Counted from the stretch's first letter, positions 43,574-53,126 are shown. The stretch: 64,000 bases of DNA from Poseidonibacter parvus (GCF_001956695.1 NZ_CP019070.1:992001-1056000), one strand, 5' to 3'. Numbers and translations: made by a program. Notes: generated by a model from the letters alone, not told the origin.

Positions 43574-44251
43574 ACTGTATTTTCGTGATTAGTATTAAAT
43601 ATACTGACTAATTAATGCAAAATAAGAATCAAAAATACAAAAAATCTAATTTTATTAATGACTACTTATATTGAAAAATGAAAAAAAATATTTAAAAGAA
43701 ATCAAAAAAACTGTTTACTCAACTGTTTATTTTTTGTTTATTTTAATGTTTTTTGCTAAATCTTAATTTTTATTATAACCTTTTATATTAGAGCTTTTAT
43801 CAGTTTATTTAGTAAAAATGGAAACCGTAAAAAACAATTACCTCTCTTGATTTTTATCCTTGCACTTCAATAAACAAAACTTCATGTTATAATTTTTCAT
43901 AACTTTATTTTAATACAAAACTAAATTTATAGTTGGAGCTCAGTCTCACTTACGAGTGTTACCACCCATCTTAATCAAAAGAGCATGAAATATTTTTTAT
44001 TACTTTGATTAAAGAAATATTTTGATTAGTAAAAATCAAAGAAGTTTGGCAAGCTTTGATATGCAAGTACAACGAAATAAATATAATAAACTTTTACTCT
44101 TAACAAGTACGTACGAAATGTTAAAAGATTCAAATGCAAGAATTTAAATAAATGCAGATTGACTTAACTTTAAACTGCCTAGGTTAGAGGCTAAAACTAT
44201 CCAAATTAAAATACAATATTGACATAATTATAAAAGCTAAAGAGGAAAATT
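43574..44251. other. Long noncoding, partly structured region before the second recombinase
   Basis: About 680 bases without a gene. The first 300 are simple AT-rich sequence. From about 43,930 there is more structure: TTAATCAAA (43971-43979) pairs with TTTGATTAA (44004-44012), and ATCAAAG (44035-44041) pairs with CTTTGAT (44054-44060) around GTTTGGCAAG. The motif TTGGCAAGCT-like also occurs near 9,745. It may be a recombination site or leader RNA for the downstream recombinase. Confidence 0.4.
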
Positions 44252-45169
44252 TTGAGAGGAAGTGTATATTATCAAAGTTCACAACTTGTTAAACAAATAT
44301 TTCAAGCTGGTCTAAAAAAAGAAGATAAAGTTGACCCTAATCATCCACACTTTCAATTTGTATCATCGTATAAAACTATGGAAAGCTATAGAGCTGTTTG
44401 GAATAACTTTTTTAACTATCTATTAGAACAATGGAGATTAAGAAATTTTGAAAATATAGAAGATTATCATGTAGCTGCATATATGGATTATAAAATAGAA
44501 TACTATCCTTCTAAACAATACTTAGAAAAAATAAGTGCAGCAATTGGAAAGTTAGAAATTGCACTGAAGAACTTTGCAAAGAATATACATAATGAAGATC
44601 GAGAATATGATTTTTCAATTAGACAAACTATATTAGATGAAGCTAGAGATTTAAAATATGTTAGCAATAACTATCATAATCGTGCATATAAAAATCCATT
44701 GAAAGTAATTGAAAATTTAAAAAATCCACAACATAAACTTGCTGCTTCTATTCAGTTTGAAGGTGGTGCAAGAATTGAAGGTATAGCATTAATAAAAAAA
44801 GAACAATTGCATGATATTAAATATGATCCAATTACTAATGAAAAAAAAGGATCCTTATTCACAAAAGAAAAAGGCGGTAAAGAAGGCGAAGTTTTAATAT
44901 CAATTGATACATACTTAAAGCTAGAAATATGTTTGCAGTTTGATAGTACATTTAAAATAAATCGACAGAAATATTACAACGATATAAAACAATCGTGTTT
45001 ACTCAATGGTGAAATTGCTGAAGGAAGTCATGGTTTGCGTTGGAACTTTGCTAAATCTAGAATGTTTGAATATGCTCAAGCAGGATATTCATACCAAGAT
45101 TCACTTCAAGAAGTATCTTATGAAATGAAACACAATCGAGCCTCGATAACAGAACATTATTTATCTTAG
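44252..45169 (+). CDS. Divergent site-specific tyrosine recombinase
   Basis: 305 residues from a TTG start with AGAGGAAAATT before it. N-terminal half is a helical core-binding domain (SYKTMESYRAVWNNFFNYLLEQWRLRNFENI). Catalytic residues can be placed: Arg in EGGARIEGIAL, Lys near KEKGGKEGE, SHGLRWNFAKSRM (His-x-x-Arg), and MKHNRASITEHYL (His and Tyr). It is distinct in sequence from the integrase at 7559 and from the three recombinases at 48-53 kb. Its own element boundaries are not clear. Confidence 0.8.
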   Translation: MRGSVYYQSSQLVKQIFQAGLKKEDKVDPNHPHFQFVSSYKTMESYRAVWNNFFNYLLEQWRLRNFENIEDYHVAAYMDYKIEYYPSKQYLEKISAAIGKLEIALKNFAKNIHNEDREYDFSIRQTILDEARDLKYVSNNYHNRAYKNPLKVIENLKNPQHKLAASIQFEGGARIEGIALIKKEQLHDIKYDPITNEKKGSLFTKEKGGKEGEVLISIDTYLKLEICLQFDSTFKINRQKYYNDIKQSCLLNGEIAEGSHGLRWNFAKSRMFEYAQAGYSYQDSLQEVSYEMKHNRASITEHYLS

Positions 45170-45203
45170 TACAGTTTTATTACCTTTTCTTAGTATAATT
45201 TAT

Positions 45204-45476
45204 TCATTTTGCTAATCGTTTTTCTTTTAATTCTAAATATCTTTCATATCTTTCAAACCCATTTTTAAAATCATTGCTTATAAAGAAATACTCTGTTAAT
45301 AAAAGCCCTAAACTAAGTATAAATATCATAATTGTAGATGAATCATATGAACTTGTGATAACGATAGTTATTGTATCAATAATTAGAATATACATAAGAA
45401 ACTTCTCAAAGAATTTTTCTTTAATTTTGTATAAAAGTATAAAAATTAATCTGTCTAATAATCCTAAAGGTTTCAT
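45204..45476 (-). CDS. Small membrane protein
   Basis: About 90 residues from the ATG at 45476 (ribosome site AAGGAAAGATAAA; a longer upstream frame is not needed). Two hydrophobic segments (FLMYILIIDTITIVITS and IMIFILSLGLLLTEYFF) and a Lys/Glu-rich cytoplasmic C-terminus. Resembles small YrhK/YrhC-type two-span proteins only in shape; no family assigned. Its start lies two bases from the stop of the next upstream gene. Confidence 0.55.
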   Translation of the reverse strand: MKPLGLLDRLIFILLYKIKEKFFEKFLMYILIIDTITIVITSSYDSSTIMIFILSLGLLLTEYFFISNDFKNGFERYERYLELKEKRLAK

Positions 45477-45477
45477 T

Positions 45478-45633
45478 TTATCTTTCCTTAGATAATTCAG
45501 TTTTTGTTTCTGTATCATTACTAATCCAAAATGATGCAAATATTGGAAGAAAGATTAAAAGTAATAATTTCAATACTTTTAATCTTAATTTAAAAGATAG
45601 ATATGAATAGTGTTCTTCTTTTACTTTATTCAT
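45478..45633 (-). CDS. 51-residue single-span membrane protein
   Basis: An ATG at 45633 with a strong ribosome site (AAGGAGTGAGTT) opens a 51-codon frame: NKVKEEHYSYLSFKLRLK, a span (VLKLLLLIFLPIFASFWI) and a polar tail SNDTETKTELSKER. The stop is next to the start of the following small membrane gene, so the three genes 46060-45204 form one operon. Confidence 0.6.
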   Translation of the reverse strand: MNKVKEEHYSYLSFKLRLKVLKLLLLIFLPIFASFWISNDTETKTELSKER

Positions 45634-45643
45634 AACTCACTCC

Positions 45644-46060
45644 TTATTTATTGATTACATATACAGGTTTTGTTTGTGAAAAGAAAGCTAGGGCAATTAA
45701 CAATAGAAAAAATGATATTACTGCTAATGGTACAAATATAATTGTTTGTAGTAATGTAATTCCTACACCAACAAAGAAAGTTGTACGTTTTATATTTAAT
45801 ACTAAAATAAATATAAATAAAGCTGCTGCAATTGACATAAGTAATATTCCATTTAAAATATCACCATCAACTGCTAATGCTTTTAAATACCAACTATTTC
45901 CATAATATGCAATACCTGTAATTACTGCATAAATAAAAAAGAAATCCATTTCTATACATTTAAATTTGTATTTTTTATAAGTCTTGTCATTTATGTAATT
46001 TATAAACATCAATAATAAGTAAGATAAAAGTAGAACTCCGATTACTGTTAAAACTTTCAT
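45644..46060 (-). CDS. Four-span membrane protein
   Basis: 138 residues from the ATG at 46060, chosen because TAGGAGCTATA precedes it; an ATG 21 bases earlier has no ribosome site. Four hydrophobic segments (LTVIGVLLLSYLLLMFI; FFFIYAVITGIAYY; LNGILLMSIAAALFIFILVL; a long VGVGITLLQTIIFVPLAV region). No charged catalytic motif. First gene of a three-gene minus-strand set of small membrane proteins. Function unknown. Confidence 0.6.
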   Translation of the reverse strand: MKVLTVIGVLLLSYLLLMFINYINDKTYKKYKFKCIEMDFFFIYAVITGIAYYGNSWYLKALAVDGDILNGILLMSIAAALFIFILVLNIKRTTFFVGVGITLLQTIIFVPLAVISFFLLLIALAFFSQTKPVYVINK

Positions 46061-46197
46061 TATAGCTCCTAGTGTATCCATATTGGATAAATTTAATAAA
46101 AGTATAACCTAATATAGTACAATTTGTCAAGTACTAATTATCTGTAACAGTTAATTTTATGATATAATACTGCTAATATAGATAAATAAGGATGTTT

Positions 46198-46440
46198 ATG
46201 ACAAAAGGTCAATTTAACTTAAAACTAAAAGATTTAGAACTTTCATTAAATGATTTCTCAAAAATTTCTAATATATCTTATTCAACAATCAATAATTGGG
46301 GTTTTGTTAAAGATAATGGTAAAGCTATAGCAGTTCCAGATTGGGTTGAGTCTTTTTTAGATTATTATGAAAAAGCAAAAAAATATGATTATTTGAAAAA
46401 TGAGATATGTGATGTAATGAATGAATTGGAAAATAAATAA
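46198..46440 (+). CDS. Small helix-turn-helix protein
   Basis: About 80 residues from the second ATG (46198), which has AAGGA at good distance. LKDLELSLNDFSKISNISYSTINNWGFVKDNGKAIAVPDWVESFLDYYE fits the phage-type HTH where a Trp-containing recognition turn is followed by a PDWV motif, then a coiled coil. Probably a regulator of this accessory region. Confidence 0.6.
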   Translation: MTKGQFNLKLKDLELSLNDFSKISNISYSTINNWGFVKDNGKAIAVPDWVESFLDYYEKAKKYDYLKNEICDVMNELENK

Positions 46441-46462
46441 TAGATTTTAAAAAAGTTTTTTG

Positions 46463-46545
46463 ATATAATATCTTAGCAAATCATAAAGGAACAATGAAAA
46501 CTGAGTTTTTACTCTAACATTGCTGTTTTATGATTATCTATCTTG
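46463..46545 (+). ncRNA. Possible small hairpin RNA
   Basis: A TATAAT box (about 46,462) is followed by AAATCATAAA and, 46 bases on, TTTTATGATT, with inner CAATG/CATTG pairing. The only frame inside is seven codons. It could be a small RNA or a leader; evidence is a promoter-like box plus folding only. The rest of 46441-46767 shows nothing else. Confidence 0.3.
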
Positions 46546-46767
46546 TATTAAAGACATAAGTATATGTGCTATTTACAATTATATCTTTAAAACTGCAATA
46601 CTTTTATGTATAATTATCCTTTTAATATCATTTAATCTATTTAAAACCAATAACTATTACTTCATGAAATAAAACAAAATCCTATTTAATTTCAAATTGA
46701 AATATTTTTATGCTACTAAATTTAAAAATGATAGTATTATAAAAATTAAATTGAAAGAGAATATATA

Positions 46768-46968
46768 ATGTTTAATAATCAAACAGAACTTCAAGTAGCT
46801 TGTCCTAGATGTAAAAGTGAAAATATATTTATAGGTAGAAGCTTAGATATCAAAGCAACTGATACTGTTAAGTGTAATGATTGCAGTTACTCTCAATTAG
46901 CTCAAAGATTTAAAGATCAATGGAAGATATTGAATACTAAAAGAACTAAGGAAAAAATATTAAATTAA
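46768..46968 (+). CDS. Small zinc-ribbon protein
   Basis: 66 residues. Two Cys pairs (ACPRCKSENI and VKCNDCSYSQ) form a zinc ribbon; a basic C-terminal tail follows. Its last ten bases overlap the start of the split endA gene. Small zinc ribbons are common in mobile DNA; no more specific role seen. Confidence 0.55.
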   Translation: MFNNQTELQVACPRCKSENIFIGRSLDIKATDTVKCNDCSYSQLAQRFKDQWKILNTKRTKEKILN

Positions 46969-47222
46969 TAATAGCAATTATACTACTTGCATTATGTATT
47001 AATGCAAGTAGTCTTTCAAAATCAAAAAAAATACTTTTAAAGAAAATTTATTTCGATAATCAAATTACTTTCTATTGCTCAAACCCTTATGAAATGAAAA
47101 GAGTTAAAAATAAAGAAAAAGCTTTAATAGTTCAAGATAGTAAATATTACACTCCAAGAAACCCTTATTTCAAATCTGGAAAAGAAAATGATAGAGCAAA
47201 AAGAGTAGAGTGTACATGTTAA
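46959..47222 (+). pseudogene. endA: 5' part of a split endonuclease I gene
   Basis: The frame reads KLIIAIILLALCINASS (signal peptide) then SLSKSKKILLKKIYFDNQITFYCSNPYE, and ends ENDRAKRVECTC at a stop. This is the N-terminal part of an EndA-type secreted nuclease, up to the residue before the catalytic EHV..AH motif. The start codon appears to be ATT (46959) after AAGGAAAAAAT; no ATG or GTG is available. Its missing continuation (GAA CAT GTA ATG CCA GCA CAT, EHVMPAH) is found at 60372, so the gene was interrupted in a TGG (Trp) codon. The last two codons before the stop come from the inserted element. Confidence 0.8.
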
Positions 47223-47265
47223 TTTAATCAAAATGTACAATATCCAATATTTATTTTAATGGACA
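47211..47265. repeat. Left end of the inserted element with TGTACA/TGGACA motifs
   Basis: The junction is at about 47,211. TGTACA (47211), TGTACA (47234-47239) and, inverted, TGGACA (47260-47265) lie within 55 bases. AAAATGTACA pairs with TGGACATTTT (one mismatch). Likely recombinase binding sites. Confidence 0.55.
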
Positions 47266-47304
47266 TTTTGATACAATACAATAAGATTTTAAAAGGATAT
47301 AGCA

Positions 47305-48015
47305 ATGTTAAAATCAATATTACTTTTCTTTCTACTTTTTTCATTTGCTTTTAGTCTTGGCAATGAAAATATATCTAGCTTTTCTAAGTCCAAAAAAATA
47401 CTTAATAAAAAGATTTATAATACAGAAAAACTACGTTATGCATTTTATTCAAGTTGTAAATATAATTATGAAAAATACAAATACGATAGTGGAAAAGAAA
47501 GATGGAAACTCATAGTAAATAAAGAGAGTTGTGGATACATACCGAGAACAAAATCAAATAGAGCTAATTCTATTGAATTTGAACATATAGTTCCTGCTCA
47601 TGCCTTTGTACAATATTTGCCATGTTGGAAAAATGGTGGTAGAAAAAACTGTAGAAAAGTATCTGAACAATTTAGACTAATGGAAGCTGATTTATACAAT
47701 CTTGTTCCAGCAATCGGAGAATTAAATGCAGACAGAAGTAATTTTACTTTTTCAGAACTAGAAGGGGAACCTAGAAAATATGGAAAAGTTGATTTTGAAG
47801 TTGATTTTAAAATAAGAAAAGTAGAACCTAGAAATGAGATTAAAGGACAAATTGCAAGGACATATTTTTATTTTCATAAAACATATAATTTGCCAATTAG
47901 TAAAAAGCAACTACAGCTTTTTAATGCTTGGAACAAACAATATCCAGAGTCAGTCCAAGAGTTGAAGGTTAATAAAATAAAAGAAAAAATTCAGGGGAAT
48001 AAGTTTACATATTAA
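47305..48015 (+). CDS. endA: Intact endonuclease I carried by the element
   Basis: 236 residues with a signal peptide (LKSILLFFLLFSFAFSLG). Catalytic motif EFEHIVPAHAF (His94, His99), then WKNGGRKNCRK, EADLYNLVPAIGELNADRSNF and a basic C-terminus, all as in secreted or periplasmic EndA nucleases that degrade DNA non-specifically. Cysteines C51, C76, C107/C116 could form disulfides. It is just inside the left junction, one base before the first recombinase gene, and is a different sequence from the split host copy (they differ throughout, e.g. EFEHIVPAHAF against EHVMPAHNFG). Confidence 0.9.
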   Translation: MLKSILLFFLLFSFAFSLGNENISSFSKSKKILNKKIYNTEKLRYAFYSSCKYNYEKYKYDSGKERWKLIVNKESCGYIPRTKSNRANSIEFEHIVPAHAFVQYLPCWKNGGRKNCRKVSEQFRLMEADLYNLVPAIGELNADRSNFTFSELEGEPRKYGKVDFEVDFKIRKVEPRNEIKGQIARTYFYFHKTYNLPISKKQLQLFNAWNKQYPESVQELKVNKIKEKIQGNKFTY

Positions 48016-48016
48016 A

Positions 48017-49351
48017 ATGAAAAAAGCCACACTGCCTAAACTAGATATTTATACTCCATTAAAGAACAATAATCAAATTCTTAATGAAGACTACGATATC
48101 GATAACTATTTACATTATCCAATTTTAATAGATGAAGATGGTATTCCGTGGAAGTATGGAAATTTATATCTACTATCAAAGTTAAAGAATTACAAAAAAC
48201 CATCTAGTAAAACATTAGACTCTATTGCTAATGATCTTAAAGATTTTATGTTATGGTGTAAAGAATCTGATATAGATTATTTAAAAGCAAAAAGAAAAAT
48301 TCTAACACCTACTTATAAATATAGAGGCTATTTGCAATCATTGTATGAAAATGAAAAAATATCTTCGTCAACAATTAAAAGAAAAATTGGATCAGTAATA
48401 GGGTTTTATAGATACTTAATCAACGAGCAAAATATAGAATTTAAATTTCCTTTGTGGGAAGAAGGTTTTACTTCAATAACTTATCTTGACAATAAGGGAT
48501 TTAGCCAATCTAAGAAAATCACAACTACAGATATTGCAAAGGTACCACTAGTTCAAAATCAAGAAATTACGAACGAAGAATTTATAAAAGATGGTGGAAA
48601 CCTAAAACCTCTAACAGAAGAGGAGCAAATAACAATTGTAAAAGCTTTATTGCAAATTGATAATAAAGAGATGACTTTAGGCTTTTTAATATCTATGTTT
48701 ACAGGAGCAAGAATAAGTTCAGTATATACATTGAGACTTAAACATTTTAATAAAAATATTGATTCTGAAAGTAAAGATGATATTCCAGTGAAAATTGGTT
48801 TGGTTACAGATTGTGATACAAAAGCTGATAAACAATATTTGCTTTATTTTCCAACATGGTTGTACCAAATGATAAAAATATATATACAATCTCCTAGAAG
48901 TCTTCTTAAAAGAGAGAAAGCAAAACATATATTTGAAGATTATGATAAACAGTATATTTTTTTAAATAATAGGGGAAGACCATATTATGTATCGAAATAT
49001 GATCCATATAAACAAGATTATAGAGATGTCCCAAACGGTAATACGGTAAGGTTATTTATACTAAATACATTACAAAAAGTGTTAAAAAAGGATAATCAAA
49101 ATATCAATTTTTCTTTTCATGATTTAAGAGCTACTTTTGGGATGAATACATTAAATAGATTATTGCCATTAGTTAAAGATGGAGAAATCGATATAAGTTT
49201 TGCACTTCATTATGTTAAAGAACGAATGGGTCATAATAGTCTTATAACAACAGAGAGATATTTGAATTTTCAGAAATTAAATCAAGTAAAACTAAAAATC
49301 CAAAGTGGATTCGAAGAGCAACTAGCAAAGTTAATACTCAATGAATTATAA
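48017..49351 (+). CDS. Tyrosine recombinase 1 of the element
   Basis: 444 residues. Core-binding domain at about 55-155; catalytic domain with all key residues: Arg in FTGARISSVYTL (~230), SFHDLRATFG (His-x-x-Arg, ~375), MGHNSLITTERYLNF (His and Tyr, ~415-425). So it is probably the active strand-exchange enzyme. It begins one base after endA and overlaps recombinase 2 by 11 bases. Size and neighbours fit the first recombinase of Tn554-like or GmtY-like sets (family-level inference). Confidence 0.88.
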   Translation: MKKATLPKLDIYTPLKNNNQILNEDYDIDNYLHYPILIDEDGIPWKYGNLYLLSKLKNYKKPSSKTLDSIANDLKDFMLWCKESDIDYLKAKRKILTPTYKYRGYLQSLYENEKISSSTIKRKIGSVIGFYRYLINEQNIEFKFPLWEEGFTSITYLDNKGFSQSKKITTTDIAKVPLVQNQEITNEEFIKDGGNLKPLTEEEQITIVKALLQIDNKEMTLGFLISMFTGARISSVYTLRLKHFNKNIDSESKDDIPVKIGLVTDCDTKADKQYLLYFPTWLYQMIKIYIQSPRSLLKREKAKHIFEDYDKQYIFLNNRGRPYYVSKYDPYKQDYRDVPNGNTVRLFILNTLQKVLKKDNQNINFSFHDLRATFGMNTLNRLLPLVKDGEIDISFALHYVKERMGHNSLITTERYLNFQKLNQVKLKIQSGFEEQLAKLILNEL

Positions 49352-51212
49352 AAAAATAGAAATAAATTATATTAGTATTGATGAAGTAGAAAAACAATAT
49401 ATTGATAAAAGTCTATTATATGATAGTTTAGGTATAAAACTTAATCGCAATTTTGCAATATGTCAAATTCTTTATCCTCGCTCGATTAAAAAATCAAACT
49501 CAAAATTTGTATTAGTTGAATCTGAAAATTATGATCAAAGAAGATGCAATATATTGAATTATTTAATTGAAAATATTGTAATTAAGAATAGACAACTTGG
49601 TTTAAAACCTGCAACTACAATGAGAAGAATAAAAGAAGTTAAGTACTTTATAGAATATGCTGATAATGCTAATTTAAATTTTATTAATGATATCAATCAA
49701 GCTATAAAAGCTTTTTTAAGATATACTAAATATCTTCAATCATCTATCCAACAAAGTAAATATGCTCAAAGAACAGCAAGTAGATTGCAAAAAGAAGCCA
49801 TAAAGTTACTATCACATTTATTTTGTGTCGAGCCTATAGAAATAAAACAATCAACTACATTGATTCATTCAGGTAATGAAACTAGAACAACAGTGGCAAT
49901 GAATGAATCTGATATTCAATTTTGTTTTAATTTTTATCATGATTTATTTGAAAGTATTTATGGTTTTATCATTAATAATGCTAACTATCCATATAAAGTA
50001 AAAATTGCAAATACTAATTATTGGTTTCTCCCTTATACAAAAGGATTAATTGCAAATGAATCAAAAGCAATGAAGAATAGTGCTTTTAATTGTCAGACAG
50101 GTAAAGTTTTGGCATATGAAGACTTATATCATGAACCATATTTAAATATTGATAAACAAAAAAGAGATGGATATAAAAGAGCAATAAGACTATTCAATCA
50201 ATATTTAAAAAATGCAAATAGCAATAGTTTTACTGATGAGCGTTTAGCTATAGCACAAATAGGAGTTCAAGCCTACTATATTTTGTTTTTGTTTACAACA
50301 GGAATGAATGATTCAACTGCATCTACATTAAAATGGAATGAAGACTATACTGTTCAGAAAGAAATGCAGGATTTTAAAAATATAAAATATCGTGCAGGAA
50401 ATAAAATTGTTGAATTTCAAATTGCTTCAAAATTTTTAAAGCTTTTTAAAAATTTCCTAGATTTAAGAAAATATTTACTTCTAAACAATTTTAAGAGTGA
50501 CTATTTGTTTTTTCAAGGCTATGGTGAAAATTCTTACATTTCTACTACAGCAAAAAGTGGTAACTTGTCATCTTCAATAAATAATCGAATAAGTAAAATA
50601 TTCAATACGGAAAAGTTGAAATTTTTAACATCAAGAACAATAAGATTATATAAAACAAAATATTTAATAAAGCATCATGGAGTAATTCAAGCAGCAAATA
50701 CAGCTCAAGTAAGTGTAGTGACATTACTAAAGCATTATACGGGGGAAAATGAGGAAACTAGTGCAGAGCAAATGACAAAATATTATGATGATTTAAATAA
50801 ATCTGTATTAATGCATTCGCCAAATGATAAAGCAATTACTGCTGGACATTGTTCGTCTTTTACTAATCCTGATAGTGATATGAAATTAAAATCTATAAAT
50901 ATTGATTGTGAAAAAAGTGAAGGTTGTTTATTTTGTAAACATTTTCGATGTCATGCTGATAGTGATGATGTAAGAAAATTATTGAGTCTTCTATATATTA
51001 TTGAAGAAACAAAGAATAAAGCTGATTCAATTGAACATTTCAATTCAATTTACTTAGTTGTTATTGACAGAATTAATTATCTCTTGGAAGAAATCTCTAA
51101 ACACCAAAAGGATTTAGTTGAGAAAATTAGAGAAGAGGTTTTTGAACATGAAATATTATCCTATTATTGGGAAAAAAGATTAGAAATGCTTATAGAAATT
51201 GGAGTGTTATAA
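49341..51212 (+). CDS. Tyrosine-recombinase-like protein 2, catalytically degenerate
   Basis: 623 residues. The recombinase fold is visible, but active-site residues are changed: TTGMNDSTASTLKW in place of the usual TG-A/M-R motif (no Arg), TSRTIRLYKTKYL in place of His-x-x-Arg, and SVVTLLKHYTG for the last motif. A Cys/His-rich C-terminal segment (GHCSSF ... CEKSEGCLFCKHFRCHADSDD) probably binds zinc. Such a large, Cys-rich second recombinase is also seen in TnpB of Tn554-type elements. It may serve an architectural role. Overlaps its upstream neighbour; three bases to the next gene. Confidence 0.75.
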   Translation: MNYKKIEINYISIDEVEKQYIDKSLLYDSLGIKLNRNFAICQILYPRSIKKSNSKFVLVESENYDQRRCNILNYLIENIVIKNRQLGLKPATTMRRIKEVKYFIEYADNANLNFINDINQAIKAFLRYTKYLQSSIQQSKYAQRTASRLQKEAIKLLSHLFCVEPIEIKQSTTLIHSGNETRTTVAMNESDIQFCFNFYHDLFESIYGFIINNANYPYKVKIANTNYWFLPYTKGLIANESKAMKNSAFNCQTGKVLAYEDLYHEPYLNIDKQKRDGYKRAIRLFNQYLKNANSNSFTDERLAIAQIGVQAYYILFLFTTGMNDSTASTLKWNEDYTVQKEMQDFKNIKYRAGNKIVEFQIASKFLKLFKNFLDLRKYLLLNNFKSDYLFFQGYGENSYISTTAKSGNLSSSINNRISKIFNTEKLKFLTSRTIRLYKTKYLIKHHGVIQAANTAQVSVVTLLKHYTGENEETSAEQMTKYYDDLNKSVLMHSPNDKAITAGHCSSFTNPDSDMKLKSINIDCEKSEGCLFCKHFRCHADSDDVRKLLSLLYIIEETKNKADSIEHFNSIYLVVIDRINYLLEEISKHQKDLVEKIREEVFEHEILSYYWEKRLEMLIEIGVL

Positions 51213-51215
51213 ATC

Positions 51216-53126
51216 ATGGTTGAACAGAAAATAATATCTAACTCTACTTATTGGTATGATAAGGTAGGTAAAACACAGGAATTTTCAAAAGTAAATGATT
51301 TAACAATTATTTCAGCAGATAACACTGGAAATACTATTTCCTATTTTTATGATGACATATGGGACTTAAGCTCATATTCCATCAAGTCAACTAGAACAGA
51401 TAGTAAATTAGATTTTAGCCAAATTGAAAAAGCCCTTAGAAAACAAGCAAAAACTATTGCTTATATGATTTTAATGTATGGTAAAAGTCGCTTTGGAAGA
51501 CAACTTGAAGCTAAGACAATTAAAGGACAATATTTTAGAGGGTGTATTGTTCCTATATCAAAATGGCTTACAGAAAAGAATTTAAATTTTACTGACTTTT
51601 TTTCAGATGAGAGTATATTGTTTCAATATGTTAAATATCAAATTTCAATGAAAAAAGATTTTATACACTTGCCAGCTTTTTTTAAATTTTTGTCAAATAC
51701 TTACCATGAAAGTTTCCATTATAAAATAGTAATCAACAAAAAAACAAAAACTTATTTAGATGAAGCAAGAAAAATTAGAGAAAAAAGTAAAAAACAAACT
51801 CCTATTATTCCATCAAGAATATTATCTTATGCAATAGAAGTAAGGTGGAAGCATATTGAATATATTTTTAATCATATTGAGGAAATATCAAATTTTATTG
51901 AGAATTATATGAATCAAAAAGCAGATCATGAAAAACCTCAAAAAAAATTCCTTAATGCTATAAATCTTTATAAACTAGAAAATTTATTCAAAAAATATAA
52001 TATTAATAATCGTGCAGAATTTATCACATTTATAAAGCAAATACAAGCAACTTCTAAAAATTTAATTCATACTTATAGTGGAATGAGAAGTGAAGAGGCT
52101 TATAGTTTAAATATAAATTCTTTTAAGCAAGACGGTTCCACAAGTTTTATAATTGGATTCACAACAAAATTAGATGGAAGACAAAAAGAAACTAGATGGG
52201 TAACTTCAAACAAAATCAAAATGATATTTGAAATTTTTCAGAAAATAAACATTTCAATGCTCAAAAAACATAAAAATTATATAAATTTGAATAATTCTCC
52301 TTTATTTCTTTCTGTTAATTTTTTAAGATTAAATAATATGGAATCATTATCATTAAGTAGTTTAGATGCTAATAATGAGCTATATTTAGATGAAAGTAAA
52401 GTTCTACTAACACCAAAAGATTTGGAAGAATTAGAATCAATTGACCCTTTTAGGAATTGGACAGAAGAAGACAAGTTTCAACTTAATTCTAGATGGCACT
52501 TTGCAACTCATCAGTATAGAAGATCTTTAGCAGTCTATTCAATAAAAAGTGGTCTTGTTAGTATTGGAGCATTGCAAATTCAATTAAAACACTTATTTAG
52601 AGATATGACATTGTATTACTCAAATGGAGCTACGAATAATGTTAGTATTAATAAATTGTATAGTGAAGATTTAATTAAAACACTTAAAGATACTAAACCA
52701 GAAATTAAAATATTAGAATTTATAAAAAACGTAATTTTTAGTGATGAAAAATTATTTGGAAGTTATGGTAAAAAAATAGAGTTAAAAAAATCTTCAATAA
52801 CAAGTAATTATACATCATATATATTAGAAGATAAGCAGAAAACTCTAAAATTATTCCGAAAAGGCGATTTGTATTACAAAGAAACTGCATTAGGTGGATG
52901 TATCTCAGTAGATCCTTGTGATTCTTTTTTAACAAATTCATTTACAGAGTGTTTTTCTTGCGATTGTGGTATTTTAAAAAAGAGTAAAATTGAAAAAGTG
53001 ATTACCAAGGAAAAAAATCTTTTGGCACAATTCAAACATGAATCTATTGAATATAAAACAATTAATATGGAATTAAATCAGTTGAAATCTTTATATCAAA
53101 AAACTAATGGAGAAAATAATGAGTAG
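51216..53126 (+). CDS. Tyrosine recombinase 3 of the element
   Basis: 636 residues. Catalytic signature present: TYSGMRSEEAYSL (Arg), TKLDGRQKETRW, ATHQYRRSLAVY (His-x-x-Arg), LKHLFRDMTLYYSNG (His and Tyr). C-terminus again Cys-rich (LGGCISVDPCDSF ... FTECFSCDCGI), a likely zinc-binding tail as in recombinase 2. Ribosome site TTGGAGTGTTATAAATC. Overlaps the coiled-coil gene's start. Confidence 0.82.
   Translation: MVEQKIISNSTYWYDKVGKTQEFSKVNDLTIISADNTGNTISYFYDDIWDLSSYSIKSTRTDSKLDFSQIEKALRKQAKTIAYMILMYGKSRFGRQLEAKTIKGQYFRGCIVPISKWLTEKNLNFTDFFSDESILFQYVKYQISMKKDFIHLPAFFKFLSNTYHESFHYKIVINKKTKTYLDEARKIREKSKKQTPIIPSRILSYAIEVRWKHIEYIFNHIEEISNFIENYMNQKADHEKPQKKFLNAINLYKLENLFKKYNINNRAEFITFIKQIQATSKNLIHTYSGMRSEEAYSLNINSFKQDGSTSFIIGFTTKLDGRQKETRWVTSNKIKMIFEIFQKINISMLKKHKNYINLNNSPLFLSVNFLRLNNMESLSLSSLDANNELYLDESKVLLTPKDLEELESIDPFRNWTEEDKFQLNSRWHFATHQYRRSLAVYSIKSGLVSIGALQIQLKHLFRDMTLYYSNGATNNVSINKLYSEDLIKTLKDTKPEIKILEFIKNVIFSDEKLFGSYGKKIELKKSSITSNYTSYILEDKQKTLKLFRKGDLYYKETALGGCISVDPCDSFLTNSFTECFSCDCGILKKSKIEKVITKEKNLLAQFKHESIEYKTINMELNQLKSLYQKTNGENNE

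Noticed and set aside
48017-53126. RIT (recombinase in trio) element
   Set aside because: RIT recombinases are about 300-450 residues each and ends are simple inverted repeats; two of the three here exceed 620 residues with Cys-rich tails.
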